Assembly: GCA_019119835.1 (NCBI GenBank)
Contig: DWWE01000052.1
Location: 1-64,000, forward strand
Direction: 5' to 3'
Length of the DNA: 64,000 bases
DNA from: Candidatus Gemmiger stercoravium
GTDB lineage: Bacteria > Bacillota > Clostridia > Oscillospirales > Ruminococcaceae
This document shows positions 35,112 to 43,630 of this stretch, piece by piece (positions within the stretch are counted from its first letter, which is position 1; each line of letters starts with the position of its first letter). The position numbers were made by a program, and so were the translations under genes. The notes under the pieces are model-generated. The model did no database searches. It saw nothing but the letters and a program-made list of their open reading frames with translations, and had not been told where the DNA came from.

Positions 35112-35486
35112 GCCGCAGGGCGGGCTTCCGCCTGTCGAAAAAATCTAAAACCGTCGCCGTCGGCGGACATGCGCCGACGACGGCGACACCGACAGGGAAA
35201 TTTTGCGGCAAATTGTGTGCGAGGAGCATAGCGACGAGTGCGCGGTTTGCCGTAAAATTTTGTCGAAGGGCTGCGGAGCCGAGCGCCGCCTGCGGCGGAT
35301 GCAGCGAGGCGGAGCAGGGGCAGCGGTCGCAGAGCACAAGTACGCTTTCGCGTACGCCGTGCGATGCGGGCACCGCAACCCGGACATACACAAGGGGAAA
35401 CAGCCGCGTTAGGCGATTGCCGTGCGCGGCTGTTGCCTCTTGTGCAGCGTGTCGAGTTTCTCGACACGCTGCCGCAGGGCGGGCTT
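35112..35486. repeat. structured repeat element, copy 3, with flanking 16-bp direct repeats
   Basis: The core (about 35128-35470) has the same four hairpins as the other copies. GCCGCAGGGCGGGCTT occurs immediately before (35112-35127) and after (35471-35486), like a target-site duplication. Without the element, the joined flanks read as a GCCCGCC-GCA-GGGCGGGC hairpin followed by TTTTCTTTTT, i.e. a terminator. A 115-bp module (35271-35385) replaces one base of copy 2 exactly in the linker between the second and third hairpins; it contains its own stems, such as GTACGC-TTTC-GCGTAC. Confidence 0.85.
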
Positions 35487-35611
35487 TTCTTTTTGCGTGA
35501 AGTGTGGTATATTGGGGGGCAAAGGAATGCGGCCCCGCCCGGGGTACCGGGCGGCCGCGTTTCCCCGATCCGTCCACCCTGACCCGAACCCCTGAAAGGA
35601 GGGCGCCGCCC

Positions 35612-35794
35612 ATGACCCTTGGCAGCTTTCTGGTCCTGCTGGCGGTCTTCGTCGCGCTGGCCATCGCCATCGTGTTCATCTGCAACAACGGCGGCTGGCA
35701 GGGCGGCTGCGGCGGCAACTGCGCCGCCTGCCGCCACCGCTGCGCCGATGCCGCCCGCAAAGACCCGAACGACCCCGACGCCGGCCGGCACTGA
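35612..35794 (+). CDS. FeoB-associated-type Cys-rich membrane protein
   Basis: 60 aa: one N-terminal membrane helix, then 'NGGWQGGCGGNCAACRHRC' and a short acidic tail. The size and the CxxxCxxCxxxC-like spacing resemble the small FeoB-associated Cys-rich proteins, although no feoAB genes are present here. AAAGGAGG is 10 nt upstream. A possible extended -10 (TGG-TATATT, near 35508) precedes it, and a strong terminator follows. Confidence 0.7.
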   Translation: MTLGSFLVLLAVFVALAIAIVFICNNGGWQGGCGGNCAACRHRCADAARKDPNDPDAGRH

Positions 35795-35803
35795 CCGGCC
35801 CGG

Positions 35804-35855
35804 AAAAAGCCCCCGCCCGGCGAACCGCAGCTGCGGAACGCCGGGCGGGGTTTTT
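35804..35855. terminator. bidirectional terminator
   Basis: CCCCGCCCGGCG pairs with CGCCGGGCGGGG, with AAAAA before and TTTTT after. It lies between convergent genes. Confidence 0.88.
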
Positions 35856-35861
35856 GTGTCT

Positions 35862-36677
35862 TCAGCCGCGGGCGTCGGCCGTCACTTCGGCCAGGATGGC
35901 GCGGATCTTGTCCGGGTCGGTGCCGGTGAGCTGCCAGGTGTAGGTGATCTCGCTGGTGACCATCTGCTGCGCCTCGATGCCGGCGGCGTCCAGCCCGGCC
36001 ACGCTGGGCTGGACGACCTTGGAGTAGGTGGTGCAGTTGACCGCCCTGTCCCCTTCCACCTGGATGGTGTAGCGCAGCGCCTTGTACTCGGCCCGGGCGG
36101 CGCTGTCCCGCTGTGCCTCCCGGGCGGCGGCTTCCTCCGGGAAGCCCTGGCGGCGCAGCGCGTCGGCCTCGGCGCTCAGGGCGTCCACCTGGGCCTGGAT
36201 CAGCGAGGGGAAGGCGCTGGGCCGGAAGGTGACGGTGTAGGTGTCCCCCTTCTGCTGCAGGGTAAAGCCGCCGGTGCTCTCGGGCCAGGTGACCTTGGGC
36301 ACCCAGTTCAGGTTGGCGGCCGCGGCCATGCCGGTGGTGTCGAGGGTCCAGGTCTTGCCGTCGTACCAATAATAGACCCCGTCCAGCAGCGCGGCGCCGT
36401 TTTCAAACAGGGCGGCGCCGGCGGCGTCGCAGGCGGTCATCTTCTGCATGGCGTCCTCGCCGGTGCGCCAGAACCGCTGGGTAACGCTCAGCCCGTCGCC
36501 GTCCTGCCCGTTGCCCACCTCCATGACGGTGTGGCTGACCACCGCGTAGTCGGTCAGGGCGGCGGTGTTCTGCAGCGCGTTCAGCAGCGCCCCCGTCTTG
36601 CCCGGGTCGGGCCGGGCGGCGCAGCCGGCCAGCACCGCCGCCGCCAGCGCCGCCGTAAAGATCCGCAGCCTTGCCAT
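35862..36677 (-). CDS. lipoprotein of unknown function
   Basis: 271 aa. The signal peptide 'MARLRIFTAALAAAVLAGC' ends in a perfect lipobox. The mature part is beta-rich, with conserved-looking 'YYWYDGKTW' and 'FTLQQKGDTYTVTF' and a helical segment rich in Ala, Glu and Arg. It resembles the general fold of LolA-like/DUF-type lipoproteins, but I do not recognise a family. The start is set by AGAGGG 8 nt upstream and the signal peptide. Single gene. Confidence 0.7.
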   Translation of the reverse strand: MARLRIFTAALAAAVLAGCAARPDPGKTGALLNALQNTAALTDYAVVSHTVMEVGNGQDGDGLSVTQRFWRTGEDAMQKMTACDAAGAALFENGAALLDGVYYWYDGKTWTLDTTGMAAAANLNWVPKVTWPESTGGFTLQQKGDTYTVTFRPSAFPSLIQAQVDALSAEADALRRQGFPEEAAAREAQRDSAARAEYKALRYTIQVEGDRAVNCTTYSKVVQPSVAGLDAAGIEAQQMVTSEITYTWQLTGTDPDKIRAILAEVTADARG

Positions 36678-36850
36678 TCGGCATCCCTCTTCCCTGCCCC
36701 GGCAGGGGCACTTCCTGTTATCACCAGTATACCCCGGCCGGCCGGGTGCAGCAATGGGCAAGCTGACCAAAAACCGTCCCCCCGGTTGGAGCAGTGTGCG
36801 CAACCCGGCGCCCTGCCGGCGGGCCGGGGCGGGAAATCTGCCCCGCCGCC

Positions 36851-36879
36851 TTGCACAAACCCCGCAAACCGTTTATACT
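36851..36879 (+). promoter_or_regulatory. promoter of the PPK2/glycosyltransferase operon
   Basis: TTGCAC, 17-nt spacer, TATACT. It is the only promoter-like site seen before a run of closely spaced genes reaching 43534. Confidence 0.75.
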
Positions 36880-36923
36880 ATGCCTATATATGCGCATCGT
36901 TTGTGAAGGGAGGCAGACGCACC

Positions 36924-37805
36924 ATGAAGGCAGAAGGTTTCCGGTTCGACGGCAGCGAGCCCTGCCGGCTGCGGGACCTGCCCTGCGGCGCCGGCAGCCG
37001 GGAGAAGGAGCAGAAAGACCGGCTGATCCGCAAGACCGCCGACAACCTGCAGCGGATGGCCGAACTGCAGGACGCCTTTTACGCCGACGGGCGGGAGGGG
37101 CTTGTGGTGGTGCTGCAGGCGCTGGACGCCGCCGGCAAGGACAGCATGGTCAAGCATGTGATGGGCGGGCTGAACCCCCAGGGGGTGACGGTCCACAGCT
37201 TCAAGCAGCCCGGCAAGGAGGAGCTGGCCCACGATTATCTGTGGCGGGTGAACCGGGCGCTGCCCGCCCGGGGCAGCATTGCCATCTTCAACCGCAGCTA
37301 CTACGAGGATGTGCTGGTGGTGCAGGTCCACGACCTGCAGAAGACCTACCGCATGGCCCCCCGGGTGCTGGAGGAGGAGAAGCGGGAGTTTTTCCGCAAG
37401 CGCTACCGGCAGATCCGCCAGTATGAGGAATACCTGTACGAGAACAGCTACCGGGTCGTGAAGATCCTGCTGCATGTGTCCAAGGACAAGCAGAAGGAGC
37501 GGTTTCTTGAGCGGATCGAGACGCCGGCCAAGAACTGGAAGTTTTCGGCCGAGGACCTGAAGGAGCGGGCGCTGTTCGACACCTACACCCGGGTGTTTGA
37601 CGAGGTGGTCACCGAGACCGCCTCCGCCCACAGCCCCTGGTATGTGATCCCGGCCGACCAGAAGTGGTACGCCCGGTACCTGGTGAGCGAGATCGTGACC
37701 GACGCGCTGGACCGCTGCTGCCACGAGTACCCGCAGCTTTCGCCCGAGGCCCGCGCCCGGCTGGACGACTACCGCCGGGCCCTTGAGCAGGGCGAACAAC
37801 CGTAA
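36924..37805 (+). CDS. polyphosphate kinase 2 family protein (PPK2)
   Basis: 293 aa, expected to transfer phosphate between polyphosphate and nucleotides. Walker A-like 'LQALDAAGKDSMVKHVMGGL', 'VHSFKQPGKEELAHDYLWRV', 'GSIAIFNRSYYEDVLVV' (Walker B region) and 'FLERIETPAKNWKFSAEDLKER' are PPK2 class blocks. The class (AMP-, ADP- or NMP-phosphorylating) cannot be set by eye. AGGGAGG precedes the ATG. It lies only 24 bp before a glycosyltransferase and probably heads that operon, where it could refill NTPs for sugar activation. Confidence 0.93.
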   Translation: MKAEGFRFDGSEPCRLRDLPCGAGSREKEQKDRLIRKTADNLQRMAELQDAFYADGREGLVVVLQALDAAGKDSMVKHVMGGLNPQGVTVHSFKQPGKEELAHDYLWRVNRALPARGSIAIFNRSYYEDVLVVQVHDLQKTYRMAPRVLEEEKREFFRKRYRQIRQYEEYLYENSYRVVKILLHVSKDKQKERFLERIETPAKNWKFSAEDLKERALFDTYTRVFDEVVTETASAHSPWYVIPADQKWYARYLVSEIVTDALDRCCHEYPQLSPEARARLDDYRRALEQGEQP

Positions 37806-37829
37806 CGACAGGAAGGGGAGGGACCGCCG

Positions 37830-38939
37830 ATGGCGCCGATCCGAGTTTTGCAGATCATGCCGGCGATGGATGCCGGCGGCATGGAGACCTTTGTGATGAA
37901 CGTCTACCGTGCCATTGACCGGGAGCGGGTGCAGTTTGACTTTTTGTACCATTACGACAAGCCCTGCTTTTATGACTATGAGATCCAGGCCCTGGGCGGG
38001 CGGATCACCAAGCTGACCGTGCGCCAGGACAACAACCTGCCCCGCTACCTGCACCAGCTGGACCGGCTGTTCGCCCGGCATACCGAATACCGGATCGTCC
38101 ACGGCCATTACAGCGGCTTCGGCATGTTTTACAACGCGGCGGCCCGCCGCCGGGGCGTGCCGGTGCGGGTCGGCCACAGCCACAACACCGCCTACGAGCC
38201 GAACCTGATCGGCCGGCTGGACAAGGTGATGAGCGCCCGGTTCAACCGGGACCTGACCGACCGGTTCGCCTGCAGCCGCAAGGCCGGGGAGATGCTGTTC
38301 GGGGCCTCGCCTTTCACGGTGCTGCCCAACGGCGTGGATACCGACGCCTTTGCCCGCCATGACCCCGAGGCCCGCGCCCGGCTGCGCGAGCACCTGGGCG
38401 TGGCGCCCGGGGAGCTGCTGCTGGGGCATGTGGGGCGGTTTTCGGCCCAGAAGAACCACGCCGGGCTGCTGCGCATCTTCGCCGCGGTGCGCCGGCGCCG
38501 CCCCGACGCCCGGCTGCTGCTGCTGGGCACCGGCCCGCTGGAGCAGGAGACCCGCGCCCTGGCCGACCGGCTGGGGGTGGCGGACCGGGTGATCTTTGCC
38601 GGGGTGCGCACCAATGTGCAGGCCTTCTACCATGCGATGGACGCCTTTTTGCTGCCCAGCCTGTTCGAAGGGCTGCCGGTGGTGCTGGTGGAGGCCCAGG
38701 CTGCCGGGCTGCCCTGCTTTGTGGCGGACACCATCGACCGGGGCGCGGCCTTTGCCAGCGGGGTCGAGTTTCTGCCGCTGGAGGACCCCGAAGCCTGGGC
38801 CGACGCCCTGGCCGGGGCCAGCCTGGCCCGCAACCCGCTGGCCCAGACCCAGGCGCTGGCCGCCGGGTTCGATGTGCGCACCAGCGCCGAGATCCTGCAG
38901 GCGTTCTACCTGCGCCGCTATGCGGAGGTGACCCGATGA
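37830..38939 (+). CDS. family 4 glycosyltransferase (EpsF/capsule type)
   Basis: 369 aa, GT-B fold. 'QIMPAMDAGGMETFVMNVYRAI' is the acceptor-side glycine loop; 'FTVLPNGVDTDAF', 'LLLGHVGRFSAQKNH' and 'LLPSLFEGLPVVLVEAQAAGLPCF' (E-x7-E) give the donor site. It resembles EpsF/capsular GT4 enzymes of Firmicutes. A ribosome site GGGGAGGG is present. It overlaps the next gene by 4 bp. Sugar and linkage unknown. Confidence 0.9.
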   Translation: MAPIRVLQIMPAMDAGGMETFVMNVYRAIDRERVQFDFLYHYDKPCFYDYEIQALGGRITKLTVRQDNNLPRYLHQLDRLFARHTEYRIVHGHYSGFGMFYNAAARRRGVPVRVGHSHNTAYEPNLIGRLDKVMSARFNRDLTDRFACSRKAGEMLFGASPFTVLPNGVDTDAFARHDPEARARLREHLGVAPGELLLGHVGRFSAQKNHAGLLRIFAAVRRRRPDARLLLLGTGPLEQETRALADRLGVADRVIFAGVRTNVQAFYHAMDAFLLPSLFEGLPVVLVEAQAAGLPCFVADTIDRGAAFASGVEFLPLEDPEAWADALAGASLARNPLAQTQALAAGFDVRTSAEILQAFYLRRYAEVTR

Positions 38940-39934
38940 GACCAGCCGCCCCCCTGGCCGCCGTGGTGGTGCCGGTGTACAATGCCGGGGCCTTTCTGCC
39001 CGCCTGCCTGCGCAGCATCGCCGCCCAGACGCTGCAGGATTTCCGCTGCTACCTGGTGGACGACGGCTCCAGCGACGGGTCGGGTGAGCTGTGCGAAGCC
39101 GCCGGGCGGGAGGATATGCGCTTTGTCGCGCTGCACCAGGCCCAGTGCGGGGTCTCGGCCGCCAGGGCCGCCGGGCTGCGGGCCGCCCTGGCCGACGGCG
39201 CCCGGTGGATCGCCTTCTGCGACGCCGACGACCTGTTCCACCCCGATCTGCTGCGGGTGCTGATCGGGGCGGCGCGCTCGGCCAAAATGCCGGTGGCCTG
39301 CTGCCTGTACGACAGCTTTTCCGGCGACGCCCCCGCCGACCTGCCCGCCCGGCCCGCCGGCGCCCGGGTGCTGGCCGCCCCCGCCCATCTGGAAGCGCTG
39401 CTCCACGACCATGCGGTGGATTTCAGCCTGTGCAACAAGCTGTACAGCGCCGAGGCGCTGACCCCCGCCGACCTGGACAACGGCTATGCCTACAACGAGG
39501 ACCTGCTGGCCAACTGGCAGGTGTTCAGCCGGCTGCCGGGCTGCGCCTTTGTGGACTTTGTCGGTTACCATTACCGCCAGCACCCGGATTCGGCCAGCCA
39601 CCGGCCGCTGAACCCCGCCAGCCTGGACGACCAGCGCCGGGCGGCCATCTACATCCGGGAACATGCCGGGCCCGAGATGCAGCAGTCCGCCGACGCCTTC
39701 TACTATGAAAAGCTGGTCTACCTGGCCAGCATGATCCTGCGCCGGGCCGACGCGGCCGACTACCGGGTGCAGTTCAACGAGCTGGGGGTGGGCATCCGCG
39801 CCGGGCTGCGGGACCCGCGGCTGGGCAAAAACCCCCGGCTGGCCCTTTCCATCAAGGCGGCCGCCTGGGCTACCGTCCACTGCACCCGGCTGTGGGCCGC
39901 GGTCTGCCGCCGCCTGCTGCGGGACAGGCAGTGA
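38936..39934 (+). CDS. family 2 glycosyltransferase
   Basis: 332 aa. The GT-A start 'AAVVVPVYNAGAFLPACLRS', 'YLVDDGSSDGSGELCE' and 'IAFCDADDLFHPDLL' (DxD) are followed by an acceptor half with 'NGYAYNEDLLANWQ'. The start codon overlaps the previous stop (ATGA), so the two are coupled. It is one of a set of GT2 enzymes of similar size here (also at 42512, 43631, 44702 and 48700), probably paralogues that add successive residues of one glycan. Confidence 0.92.
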   Translation: MRPAAPLAAVVVPVYNAGAFLPACLRSIAAQTLQDFRCYLVDDGSSDGSGELCEAAGREDMRFVALHQAQCGVSAARAAGLRAALADGARWIAFCDADDLFHPDLLRVLIGAARSAKMPVACCLYDSFSGDAPADLPARPAGARVLAAPAHLEALLHDHAVDFSLCNKLYSAEALTPADLDNGYAYNEDLLANWQVFSRLPGCAFVDFVGYHYRQHPDSASHRPLNPASLDDQRRAAIYIREHAGPEMQQSADAFYYEKLVYLASMILRRADAADYRVQFNELGVGIRAGLRDPRLGKNPRLALSIKAAAWATVHCTRLWAAVCRRLLRDRQ

Positions 39935-39973
39935 GTTTCCCGGCGGCCGCGGCCGCCAGATGTGGGTGAGAGA

Positions 39974-41206
39974 ATGCGATTTTTGTTTGTGCTGGACAGT
40001 GTGGAGGCCCCGGCGGCCGCCAACCCGCGGCTGGGCCGGCGGCTGGCGGCGGCGCTGGCCGGGGCCGGCCATGCGGTGACCCTGCTGGAACTGTGGGACG
40101 GGCAGACCCCGCCCCCGGCGGTGCCCGGCTGCCGCACCGAGGCCCTGGCCTTTGCCGACGAGGCCGCGATGGAGCGGGCGCTGGAAGGCGGCGCGGCCGG
40201 GCACAGCCCGGTGCCGCTGCGGCTGGCCCGGCTGGTCCTTCACCCGCAGGCCGCGGGGGCCGCGGTGCGGCAGTTTCTGCTCAAGGCGCCCCGGCGGGTG
40301 ACCGACACCCGCCGGGCCATCCAGCGGCTGGACGCCCGGACCCCCTTCGACGCGGTCTGCGCGGTGGCGGCCCCCTACCGGGCGGCCTTTGCGCTGGAAA
40401 GCGCCCGGCTGCGGGGCAAAAAACTGCTGTGGCAGATGGACCCCTACGCCGCCAACCAGAGCTACCGCGCCCCCGGCGGCTATGACCGGGAACGCCGGCT
40501 GCTGGCCGCGATGGACCATGTCTTCATCACCGACCAGGCCCTGCCCGACTTTGCCCCCGGCGGCCCGCTGGCCCCGCTGGCCGGGCGGGTGTCCCGGCTG
40601 GGCTTTCCCAGCCTGGTGCCCCCCGAAGGCCCCGCCCCGGCGGTGGACCGGCAGAGCTGCGTGTTCTGCGGCACCCTGTACCCGGGCCTGCGGGAGCCCG
40701 GGGCGCTGCTGGCGCTGTTCGGGGCGCTGGGCGGCGGCTGGACGCTGACGATGGCCGGCGGCGGCTGGGACGCCTTTGCGGCCGACCGGGCCCGCGCCGA
40801 AGCCGCGCTGGGGGACCGGCTGCGGCTGCCGGGGCCGGTCCCGCCCGACCGGGCCCGCGCCCTGGAGCGGTCCGCCGGGGTGCTGGTGAGCATCGGCAAC
40901 ACGGCGGCCAACCAGCTGCCCAGCAAACTGTTCGAGTATGTGGCCGCGGGCAAGCCGGTGCTGCACCTGGCCGCCGGCGACCGGGACGCCGCCCTGCCCT
41001 ACCTGCGCCGCTGGCCGCTGGCGCTCTGCCTGGCCCCCGGCGACCCGCAGGCCCAGGCCGCCGCGCTGCGCCCCTGGCTGGAGGCGAACGCCGGCCGGCA
41101 GCTGCCCTTTGCGGAGGCAGCCCGCCTGTACCCGGACTTTACCCCCGGGGCGGTGGCGGCCCGTTTTTTGCAGGCGCTGGCAGACCCCGCGCCCGAGACT
41201 TTGTGA
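39974..41206 (+). CDS. GT4-like glycosyltransferase, divergent
   Basis: 410 aa. GT-B-like outline: 'FLFVLDSVEAPAAANPRLGR' at the N-terminus, 'SCVFCGTLYPGLREPGALL' at the domain join, and 'LVSIGNTAANQLPSKLFEYVAAGKPVLHLA' as a donor-site block typical of GT4-type enzymes. The classic E-x7-E is altered. The ATG at a GGTGAG ribosome site is used; an in-frame GTG four codons upstream is an alternative. It is in the same run as its neighbours. Confidence 0.78.
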   Translation: MRFLFVLDSVEAPAAANPRLGRRLAAALAGAGHAVTLLELWDGQTPPPAVPGCRTEALAFADEAAMERALEGGAAGHSPVPLRLARLVLHPQAAGAAVRQFLLKAPRRVTDTRRAIQRLDARTPFDAVCAVAAPYRAAFALESARLRGKKLLWQMDPYAANQSYRAPGGYDRERRLLAAMDHVFITDQALPDFAPGGPLAPLAGRVSRLGFPSLVPPEGPAPAVDRQSCVFCGTLYPGLREPGALLALFGALGGGWTLTMAGGGWDAFAADRARAEAALGDRLRLPGPVPPDRARALERSAGVLVSIGNTAANQLPSKLFEYVAAGKPVLHLAAGDRDAALPYLRRWPLALCLAPGDPQAQAAALRPWLEANAGRQLPFAEAARLYPDFTPGAVAARFLQALADPAPETL

Positions 41207-41222
41207 GGACAAGGAGGCAGCC

Positions 41223-42515
41223 ATGCAGGTCCTTTGGCTGGTGAGCATTACGATCCCGGCGGCGGCCGCGGCCTGCGGCCTGCCCGCCAAAGAGGTGGGC
41301 GGCGGCTGGCTGACCGGCCAGCTGGAAGCTCTGCGCGCCCTGCCCGACGCCCCGGCGCTGACCGTGTGCAGCGTGGACAGCCGGGTCGGCGCCCTGACCC
41401 GGGGCGAGGGGGGCGGGGTGCGCTATGCGCTGCTGCCCGGCGGCGGTGAGTCGGACTTTGCCGCCCTGCTGCGGGGCGGGCAGTTCGACCTTGTCCACAT
41501 CTGGGGCACCGAGTATCCGGCCGCCCGGGCCATGCAGGCGGCGGCCGGGGCGGCCGGGCTGCCGGTGCTGGTGGGCATCCAGGGGGTCATGCGGGACTGC
41601 GCGGCCCACCTGTGCGACGGCGTGCCCAAGCGGCTGCGCCGCTCGGGTCCGGTACAGCGGGCCATCGACCGGGTGGTGCCCGGGGCGCTGCTGGACCGCC
41701 AGCAGGCGCTGTACGACCACCTGGCCGCCGGCGAGGCCGCGCTGTTGGCCAACGCCCGGTTCGTGACCGGCCGCACCACCTTTGACCGGGCGCTGGCCGC
41801 CGACTGCGCCCCGAAGGCCCGGTATTTTGCCTGCAACGAGACGCTGCGCCCCGGCTTTTATACCGGCGCCGGCTGGCGGCCCCGGACCTTCGGCACCGCG
41901 CCCAAACTGCTGATGAGCCAGGGCAACTACCCGCTGAAAAACCTGCACACCGCCCTGCAGGCCCTGCCCCGCCTGCGGGAGCGCTGGCCCGGGCTGACCC
42001 TGACGGTGGCCGGCTGGCCGCCGCTGGACAAGGGCCCGCTGCTGCGGCCGGTGATCCGCCGGATGTTCCCCTACCAGACCTGGTGCGCCCGGCTGATCCG
42101 CCAGCTGGGGCTGCAGGACGCCGTGCGCTACACCGGCCCGCTGGACGAGCCGGCCATGCGCCAGGCCTATCTGGATGCCGACCTGTATCTGCTGCCCTCC
42201 TATAGCGAGAACAGCCCCAACAGCCTGGGCGAAGCGATGCTGCTGGGCCTGCCCTGCGTGGCCGCCCGGGTGGGGGGCATTCCCGACCTGCTGGAAGACG
42301 GCCGGCAGGGGGTGCTGTACGCCCCGGCCGGGGACCCCGGCGCCCTGGCCGAAGCGGCGGCCCGGGTGCTGAGCGCCCCCGACCAGGGCACCGCGCTGGG
42401 CGCTGCGGCCCGGCAGCGGGCGCTGCAGACCCATGACCCCCGGCAGAACGCCGGGGCGCTGACCGGCATCTACCGGCAGATCCTGGCCCAGCTCGGGCGG
42501 GAGGCAGCCCTGTGA
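41223..42515 (+). CDS. family 4 glycosyltransferase
   Basis: 430 aa. 'KLLMSQGNYPLKNLHTALQA' at the domain junction and 'DLYLLPSYSENSPNSLGEAMLLGLPCVAARVGGIPDLLEDG' fragments give the donor pocket (E-x7-E present). The N-domain has 'FDLVHIWGTEYPAARAM', seen in GT4 enzymes of capsule loci. AAGGAGG is 6 nt upstream. Its stop overlaps the next start (GTGA). Confidence 0.9.
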   Translation: MQVLWLVSITIPAAAAACGLPAKEVGGGWLTGQLEALRALPDAPALTVCSVDSRVGALTRGEGGGVRYALLPGGGESDFAALLRGGQFDLVHIWGTEYPAARAMQAAAGAAGLPVLVGIQGVMRDCAAHLCDGVPKRLRRSGPVQRAIDRVVPGALLDRQQALYDHLAAGEAALLANARFVTGRTTFDRALAADCAPKARYFACNETLRPGFYTGAGWRPRTFGTAPKLLMSQGNYPLKNLHTALQALPRLRERWPGLTLTVAGWPPLDKGPLLRPVIRRMFPYQTWCARLIRQLGLQDAVRYTGPLDEPAMRQAYLDADLYLLPSYSENSPNSLGEAMLLGLPCVAARVGGIPDLLEDGRQGVLYAPAGDPGALAEAAARVLSAPDQGTALGAAARQRALQTHDPRQNAGALTGIYRQILAQLGREAAL

Positions 42516-43534
42516 CGCCGCGGGTCTCGGTCATCATCCCCTGTTACCGGGCGGCGGACACGCTGCGCCGGGCGGCCGCCAGTGCGCTGGCCGGCGCCCC
42601 CGGTGATCTGGAACTGCTGCTGGTGGATGACGGCAGCCCCGACGACACCCCGGCGCTGTGCGACGCGCTGGCCGGCGGCGACCCGCGCATCCGGGCGCTG
42701 CACCGGGAAAACGGCGGCGCCGGGGCCGCCCGCAACACCGGGCTGGCGGCCGCCCGGGGGGACTGGGTGCTCTTTCTGGATGCCGACGATGAGCTGCTGC
42801 CCGGGCTGTGGCAGGCCCTGCCCCCGGCGCTGCAGGCCCGCCCCGGGCTGGTGCTGTTCGGCATGGAGCGGGCCAGCGGCCCCGCCCCCTGCCCGCTGGC
42901 GCCGGGGCGCTGGGACACCCTGGCGGACCTGGGCGCCGCGCTGGACCCGCTTTTGTTCGAGAGCGGCTACCTGGCCGCCCCCTACCCCAAACTTTTCCGG
43001 GCGGATGTGATCCGCCAGGCCGGGCTGCGCTTCAACGAGGCGCTGGCCGTGAACGAGGACGTGCTGTTCAACCTGGAGTACCTGGCCGCCTGCGACGCCC
43101 GGCCGCTGATCTGCTGCCTGGGCGGCCGATACTACCGCCAGAACGACCTGGCGGGGGGCAGTTTGTCCCGCCGGCTGCGGGGGGACCTGCTGGACGCCGA
43201 GGCCGTGACCCGCCCGGCGCTGGACCGGCTGCTGCGGGGCGCCGGCTGGGACGATGCGGAGCGGACCGCCCTGCTGACCAAAAGCCGGGTGCGGGCGGCG
43301 CTGAACCAGTACGGCCTGCTGACCGGGCGGGGCGGGGCGATGCCCTTTGCCCGGCGGCGGGCGCTGTTTGCCCGCATCCTGGCCGACGGCGAGGCCCGCG
43401 CCGCCCTGCGCGCCCGGCTGCGGCAGGACCCCAACCGGCTGGCCGCCCTGCCCTACCGCCTGGGCGCGGCGCTGCGGGCCCCCGGGATGCTGGCCGCCTA
43501 CACGATGGTCAAAAACCGTCTGCTGGGATTGTGA
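42512..43534 (+). CDS. family 2 glycosyltransferase
   Basis: 340 aa: 'RVSVIIPCYRAADTLRRAAA', 'LLLVDDGSPDDTPALCD', 'WVLFLDADDELLPGLW' (DxD), 'LRFNEALAVNEDVLFNLEYL' (ED motif on the acceptor side). It starts with GTG within the stop of the preceding gene. It is the last gene before a new promoter, so it probably ends the first glycosyltransferase operon. Confidence 0.92.
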   Translation: MTPRVSVIIPCYRAADTLRRAAASALAGAPGDLELLLVDDGSPDDTPALCDALAGGDPRIRALHRENGGAGAARNTGLAAARGDWVLFLDADDELLPGLWQALPPALQARPGLVLFGMERASGPAPCPLAPGRWDTLADLGAALDPLLFESGYLAAPYPKLFRADVIRQAGLRFNEALAVNEDVLFNLEYLAACDARPLICCLGGRYYRQNDLAGGSLSRRLRGDLLDAEAVTRPALDRLLRGAGWDDAERTALLTKSRVRAALNQYGLLTGRGGAMPFARRRALFARILADGEARAALRARLRQDPNRLAALPYRLGAALRAPGMLAAYTMVKNRLLGL

Positions 43535-43554
43535 GAGCGATTTTCCGGCAAACA

Positions 43555-43583
43555 TTGCAAAAGCGGGCAAAAACTGCTACACT
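43555..43583 (+). promoter_or_regulatory. internal promoter in the glycan locus
   Basis: TTGCAA, 17-nt spacer, TACACT, in a locally AT-rich 96-bp gap. Confidence 0.65.
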
Positions 43584-43630
43584 GAAACTGTAGTTTTCCT
43601 GATTCTGGCCTATAGAGAGGAGCCGGCCCC

